DNA of 64,000 bases from Phoronis australis (lineage: Eukaryota; Phoronida; Phoronidae): NCBI GenBank assembly GCA_002633005.1, contig NMRA01000043.1:963588-1027587 (forward strand), given 5' to 3'. Shown here one piece after another: positions 58,163 to 64,000 of this stretch. A program made the translations under genes and the position numbers. Below the pieces are notes generated by a model. It was given only the letters and a program-made list of their open reading frames with translations. It was not told where the DNA came from and did no database searches. How positions within the stretch are numbered: the stretch's first letter is position 1; the number at the start of each line of letters is the position of its first letter.

Positions 58163-60360
58163 ATTTGTCTCAAGTCCGTTTCAAGAAAGAGATCTTAAGT
58201 TTAATTTTGACTAACTTACCGGATGTGGAATTTTCAAAATCAGGAAGCTGAGACAAATCTTAGACTTAAGTAAAAATGAACTTAATTAAGTCAGTTTCTT
58301 GGAACGTGCCTTTGACCTCGATGCCACGTCGTCTGGTTAAATCGGCAACTATTGGCCAGAACGCTAGTAGCACCACTAGCCAAACCGAAAGTCCGTGAGA
58401 GACAGACGCAACATAAGCAAGTTCCAGCAGTTGCAGTGCGTCAATTAAAAAAAAAAAAAAAATTATGCGCCGATGATGCGAGACACGCTCCTAAAATTAT
58501 CCCTGATTTGTGTCTGTTTATTTCGGGCCTAGTTTTCATATAAAAGCGTTGGTGGGTTTTCCACCGACCATGTTGTTCTGGATCAGTAGACAAATACAAT
58601 TACAAGAACATCTTGTTGATGAGATTATCCACTTCTACACCACACAAAACTAATGACTGTTTTCTGTATCGCATAAAATGTAATTACTTTCGTGTAATGC
58701 TGAAGTTAAGCATTGTTTGGTCAAGAAACTTTTAATAATTATGGTTTGCTAGATTCGAATAAATTTTAAACCTTTGATAACAGATATCATACCCTCTGTC
58801 AACTTTCATTCACTCAGCAGTCAAGAATACTTTGCAAGCACTCTTACTGAATGGACACATGCTAGGCCTAATGCAAATGTTATTGGCACTGATAGCGTGA
58901 TTTATAATAAAATATCAACTCAAACTTGGAAAGTACGTTGAAAGTACCGCGACGGTGATTTTAGAGCTGATGTCATAATTTCTACTTCATCTGGGCCCGG
59001 TCTCTAATCTTTGTACTCGAAACGAACACGAAACTATTTTTGGCAATTTCTCTGCTCCTTTTGTGCGAACTTAAGATAATTGGTTATCAAACTGTGCTCG
59101 AATACATTATAGATTATGCATAGGAGTTTCTAGTTCAAGTTTGCCCTTGAAGACCCTTATATTCGTGCTACAAACGCGAGTAAAAACTTGAAATTTCGAG
59201 TTCAAACTCGAACTTATTGCTTTAAAATTGGGTTTACAAACTGTGAACTAAGGGCAATAAATTATCTACGTAAGTTATTGTGTACTCGAGCATAGAATAA
59301 TAGACACTTATCTTGAGTTCGCCCAAAAGTAGAGTAGAAAATGCCAAACCTAATTTCGAGTTCCATTTCGAGTAAAAAGATTGGAGACCGGGCCCTGAAT
59401 GTACTCGTAACCAAGCCTTCGAAGACCTACAATCGGAACTCACTGAGTGACGTCAGCTTTGCTGCTGCTCATACTCAAGTTTTGTGCCTTTATTACGTTC
59501 AGTTAGGGATATGAGTGTAGGAAGTAAAATTTCCTAGCTTACTTGGAATAGGCCTACAGGACAGGAACGTTCCAGTGGAAGGGGGTGTTGTACATTATCA
59601 ATCCTAATTACACTTGATAACTCCACAGACCAAACAGTGTTCACTGAAAAGATTCACCGTTGCTAACTTGATTGATCCGAGTCATTTAGTTGTCACATCA
59701 CCTAACTCAACAACAGTTTTAAAAAAGTTCCGATCAGGACAGAGGTCTTCATTGGTAATTACTATGTATTTAATATAGGGGCCATTGTTCTTTACCAGGA
59801 ATTTCCGAAGAAAAGCCCTTACCAACGTATGTCCCTATGGGGTTTCCTTTGGATACAAGGGACTCTTTAACTGAGGATGTTTTACATTTTTAGCACAGGA
59901 CAAAGATATAGCATGTCATTATTGTCTCAATTTTGGTCCTCAAAAGGACAGCTAATGTACAAAAAGTTTTCCCGATTGATTATGAACTGAGGAATCACCG
60001 CCGGCAAGTTTTATAGTAGCCCAAGTCAACCAAAGTTGAACATTAAGTAGAATCAATTCACTGGCTCCAAATGTCACTATCACCAAATACGGGGTTGAAT
60101 TTTCTAAATTTCAAGTGCAGCCATTTGCTCTCGCTTACAACACATTGAAAGATGAAAAATACAAGTTTCCGATCGAAAGGGGTTTCGCTCACCCTTTTTT
60201 TCCAAACTAGCCCTCCGCAGGCTTTTTGTGGAAGCAAAATGGACGTTTTCGTTAGAGCCAACAATTTTATTTCTGATGAAAAATGAGAGGGCAACGGCTG
60301 ATATTGATTTTCGTTCGTGTCTGACTCAGTACTGTGGTGTTTCCTGGAGACGAATTTGTT
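58163..60360. other. Intergenic stretch downstream of the PC-esterase gene; no gene seen
   Basis: Apart from the inverted-repeat element at 58993-59395 I recognise no exon, RNA gene or promoter here. A run of about 18 A bases occurs near 58447. Confidence 0.55.
58993..59395. mobile_element. MITE, 403 bp
   Basis: The 30-bp inverted termini begin GGGCCCGGTCTC(T/C)AATCTTT and continue to ACTCGAAA with two mismatches. The interior has many TCGAGT/ACTCGA words and no coding region. A smaller relative is at 45543-45669. Confidence 0.8.
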
Positions 60361-61570
60361 ATCTTTGTGTTCGTGGTTAATCTGCTAGTAACTGTTTGCA
60401 GGATTTTTGTGAAATTTGGCATGTGCTTTCCTATGAATGTGACAACATATCGACTACCGGGCTTTAGACGTTCCTGACTGCCACAGGGTCCCATTTTCAG
60501 TTTCAGTTCTTTTATGCTCGCTTCTGTATTTTCGGAGTTCCTTGAGGCCGGGATTTTCATGAAATTCAGTAATACGACAAGGCTTTCTATTGTCGGACAA
60601 AGTTGCCAATGTATTTTGAGCCATCTGATGGCCATTTATACTATTTTGAGTCAGTTTTTTGTATCCGCCTCTATCTGTCAAGCCGCTTGAAGAGTCATTA
60701 TAAAAATTAATGGATTTGTTACTGCTGAGAAGACTACGGCTTATCTTGATTTTGGGACGGATCGGATTACTGTGACACTATTCTAGTGCATGGGCGGCGC
60801 ATCATGGGCGGCGCATCATGGGCGGCGCATCATGGGCGGCGCATCATGGGCGGCGCATCATAGGCGGCTGGCTGTACCCTCACTTTTTTCAGTGCTGCGC
60901 CGCCCATGTAGTGACATTTTTTTGCGTTACAAACTGTATCTCCTTGAATCTTGGCAGTATCTTCGTGAAATGTGACAATGATGAATGACCACGACTTATA
61001 GTTTGGATGAATCTGACTACCTCTGACCTCTAGCAGCAATATTAGTTTTTAACGTTGGCCTCTGTATATTTAGATTTCCTTTACGATTTTTCATAAAATC
61101 TGAGAAATGGGTCTTTGTTATCAGTAAAGGAAGCGACTGTCTGTGGATTCGACCACTTGTATACCACCCAGTGATCATTTTCATTCATTTCGAGCCCTGT
61201 TTTTGTAGTCCGCAGCCTGTAAGCCTGTCTCAAACAGCACGGAAGGTTTCTAATGATGAAAATCAGCAGATGTGATCCTACTGACAAGAGTTTCAGATGG
61301 GTGCAACCAATGAGCTTTTTATATTTATCTCATAGGGTGCAACTGCTGTGTTGCCTCCTAGTGGCATTATTTGCAACTACTGCAGCTGTATCTCCTGAAT
61401 CCTTGCTGGGTCTTTGAAAAATTTGGAAGTTTATTCCCATAAAACTTTAGAGCTGGTGTAGACTTCTTTTGGGCAGATTCCACTACCAATGTGCCTCCCA
61501 GTGGCAATATAATTTTTTATGTTAGTTTCTTTATCTTTGGAGTTCCTTGACAATGACCACAGGGCTAGCA
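60360..61570. repeat. Array of diverged 260-300 bp repeats
   Basis: At least three degenerate copies share, in order, TTGCAGG/CTGTATCTCCT(T/G)GAAT-like, (G/C)T(T/G)TTTGTGAAAT-like and TTCGGAGTTCCTTGA-like words. A further copy sits in the last PGM2 intron (20105-20345), and a related CCCCCTAGT(A/G)GCAAT word is near 14000. I infer an old interspersed family. Confidence 0.5.
60789..60870. repeat. 14-bp GGGCGGCGCATCAT minisatellite, about 6 copies
   Basis: Perfect or near-perfect tandem copies, much GC-richer than the surroundings. Confidence 0.92.
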
Positions 61571-61579
61571 CTTGATGTG

Positions 61580-63600
61580 ACAACACAACAGCTAAAAAAT
61601 AGATGCTGGGCTGGACTGCACCGAAGGCACACTGGCCAACCCCACTATGTGGACTTGAACCTGGTATGATTTGCACCACCAGAGGGTGCTCATAAACACC
61701 AAGAGTGAAGTGTGCAGTTTGAAACTGAATATATGTTGTAAATAAGACTTAGGACTTTTTAAAACTTTTATTCCATGTTCCAGCATGGGATGGTTTTATC
61801 AAAACTACAAAAAGACAGTTTACATTATTTCCGTTACACAAAGGAAAAGAATATATTGACTGAATTCACCTTTACAACTACACAATGACTACAGCCAAGT
61901 GAAAAACATTAGAAACCTTATCAAATCATAAAATGTGTTAAAGGGTATTTGTGGGACTTATATAACTAAGAAAGGTATTTTGCCGAATGATAGTTGCTTT
62001 GTTCTTAAAAGGCAAATTTGAATATCAGTGTTCTTGGTTATGTAAACATATACTATATGCTAGTCAGACTATGCTCCTGTGTGACTTCACACTCTGACCT
62101 GTGCATTCCAAGTTAAAATATAAACCATATGTATGTTAAATATATCATACAAAAAGAAAAAGTTGAATCTTCGGAATGTTCTCACATAGGAATGACTGCT
62201 TGTCAAAGTTGCCAACTGAAATACAGACTACCAAGTTAACAAAAATCGACAAAAAATGTTTTGAAAAAGAAAGATCTGAGAACAACTAGTTCCTTAAAGA
62301 GCAAGATAAACATCAACATGGATAAATGTGTATTAAGCAATTAAAAAACTAGGGATGCTTTAAAAGAAAAAAACATGCCAAAACAAAACCAACCGAACTA
62401 GCAAAAATATTTATGTTATCAGACAAATATTCTGTGAAGGAATGAGAGAAATTAAAAAAAAAGATTCTACAACATTATATGCATACAACAGGAATGTTGC
62501 TGAGCTTGTGCAACAACCCCAGGGTTATGACCCCAAGGTTATGACCCCAGGGTTGTTATGATCTGTATAAGAATAACACAAGGTGTAACTGTAGTTTGCT
62601 GTTGAGAGATAAGATTGACACGATAACCATTAATCACAGTTAATCTATGATAGCCTTGTTCAAAGCACAAATAAATTACTATAAAATCAACCACGCTGAC
62701 TTATGTTCATTTGAACAAATGAATGCCTAAAAACTTTTAAATCAAGCAACACCTTCATACATTTGACTGTATGTTTAAAGTGGCAATATACTTGCCTTTG
62801 GCTCTCTAAAATACAAAGTTTGACTTGAATGACTTTTTGATAAAAATTGGTCTCTAATTGTTCCTTACTCGAAAAATGATTTTTGGGTTATGGCAGTGTT
62901 ACTTGTGCCCAGCCAAGTTGTTGACCTTAACCTAAAGCAAAACAGTGTCAGTCAATTCTTCCCAATCCCACACTTGGGGGTTGACCATTCAGAATTCATA
63001 GGGGGTAACAAATCAATTATCAAATTTAAAACAACCACAAACCCTTTCTTAAAGTGGGTTTAGTTACATAGTACAACTGAGACAGTCATAGGACTAAGAG
63101 TAGGCTTCACAAACAATTGCTTTCACTCACCTGGTCTATCAATTTCAAAAAGCATATTGTGTGTGAAAGACACCCAGGATTTATGATCATTCACAAAATT
63201 CTAAGCCACAACCTGGACAAGTTACCTCTCCAAGTGCAAAATACAAAAATCATCTCTAATCTAGAGAACAAACAAGTCAGCATCAAATTTATAATGATAC
63301 ATGGTTAAAATCAAAAGATATATTTTTTGCCGGAAAGGGAGTTTACAGTGGCTTTGAAAACAAGCAAATATGTATCCGTGTTGACAAGCATCTCAATAGA
63401 AGAAACTCCTAAATAACCAACTCAGAGTTGTTCAGTGTACAGAGGTGTTGGAACTAGGCCTTGCACCTATGGTCATCCTGTCCGTCATCTCTGCAATCTC
63501 TGCAAAGAAACAAATATTTGAATGTCCACATGACATCTTTCTCACAGTGAATGTTAACTAACTCAAAGCTAAAGTCAAATGCAGGCAATGTGCCACTGAA
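61580..63600. repeat. Diverged segmental duplication, copy 2
   Basis: Collinear with 50940-53760. It begins with the equivalent of the PLRG1 3' untranslated region (ATGCTGGGCT, CCACCAGAGGG, GTTGTAAATAA) but no PLRG1 coding exon precedes it. It ends with the block around 63430-63600 that carries a good minus-strand acceptor. The 40-bp stretch at 62505-62550 adds short GTTATGACCCCA(A/G)GG repeats. Confidence 0.65.
63454..63499 (-). CDS. Possible last coding exon of an unidentified minus-strand gene
   Basis: A strong minus-strand acceptor (TTTGTTTCTTTGCAG, ending at 63500) precedes a short frame, DCRDDGQDDHRCKA then TAG. The same acceptor is kept in segmental copy 1 (exon side at 53680), followed by a different, longer frame (HCRYNNTGYEDWLQHL). 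The conserved acceptor and the reverse polyadenylation word near 61757 suggest the 3' end of a gene running in from beyond 64000. No product is recognised and coding status is unproven. Confidence 0.25.
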
Positions 63601-63703
63601 CAGGAAGGCCTCAGTAGTACAGCTGAACAGGAAGGCCTCAGTAGTAAAGCTGAACAGGAAGGCCTCAGTAGTACAGCTGAACAGGAAGGCCTCAGTAGTA
63701 AAG
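63598..63703. repeat. 27-bp minisatellite, 4 copies
   Basis: The unit is GAACAGGAAGGCCTCAGTAG plus TA(C/A)AGCT. Nine-codon periodicity keeps a minus frame open; not a gene. Confidence 0.92.
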
Positions 63704-64000
63704 GAACTATAAACATGCATTTCATCACAAAAACAATTTTTCATTTGGACCACTTAAATGCTGTTCTGAATCTCAAATAGTTCCTTATTGAAATTGGAGA
63801 TCTGGCAGTTCGTTAGGAAGCGTTCATATGTCATTACTCAAGAGGGGAGGGGTTTGGAAAAGATGACGATTTATGACACGGAGGGGGGGGGTAGACTCAC
63901 GGTGACATCATCGTGTGGTTTATTAGAATATATCTCCATCATTGTGAAACTGGTTCACCTAACATAACTGACTAATTCAAAAACTGGGACCCATCATTTC

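Overview
The window is eukaryotic and reads as metazoan nuclear DNA. It is AT-rich, intron-rich and full of minisatellites, foldback and terminal-inverted-repeat elements, tRNA-derived repeats and LTR debris. The proteins are closest to vertebrate-like families, so a marine invertebrate, perhaps an invertebrate deuterostome, is my best guess. The species cannot be fixed from the sequence alone. Four single N bases occur (4363, 25282, 37374, 56898). The first two sit exactly at the joint of near-identical tandem blocks, which suggests that two haplotypes of a heterozygous animal were joined in the assembly.

Four genes can be assembled exon by exon, with splice sites and matching reading phase at nearly every joint. 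(1) PGM2 (+), 17 exons from 1395 to 20645; the short first coding exon was not found. (2) MCMDC2 (-), 36930 down to 23055, a meiotic MCM-like gene whose last four exons occur twice. (3) PLRG1 (+), 37076-50922, a seven-WD40 spliceosome (Prp19 complex) protein. (4) A PC-esterase domain gene of the PCED1/FAM113 type (+), 54355-57563. PGM2 and MCMDC2 converge. MCMDC2 and PLRG1 diverge from a gap of about 145 bp that is probably a shared promoter. The four genes do not form one pathway; they are ordinary eukaryotic neighbours.

Region by region: 1-20.6 kb is PGM2, with introns carrying a solo LTR rich in heat-shock-element palindromes (5.2-5.9 kb), several minisatellites and inverted-repeat elements. 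20.6-23 kb is a gene-free convergent spacer. 23-37 kb is MCMDC2. 37-51 kb is PLRG1, with a piggyBac-like element, a Harbinger-like element and foldback repeats in its introns. 51-54.3 kb and 61.6-63.6 kb are two diverged copies of one segment flanking the PC-esterase gene. Each copy holds the 3' tail of PLRG1 and what looks like the 3' end of an unidentified minus-strand gene that would continue past 64 kb.

I did not find a clear new enzymatic or defence system. The most useful leads are the duplicated MCMDC2 3' exons at an N joint, a GC-AG intron in MCMDC2 supported by reading frame, the HSE-loaded LTR, tandem copies of an exon end plus donor inside a PLRG1 intron, and the flanking segmental duplication.
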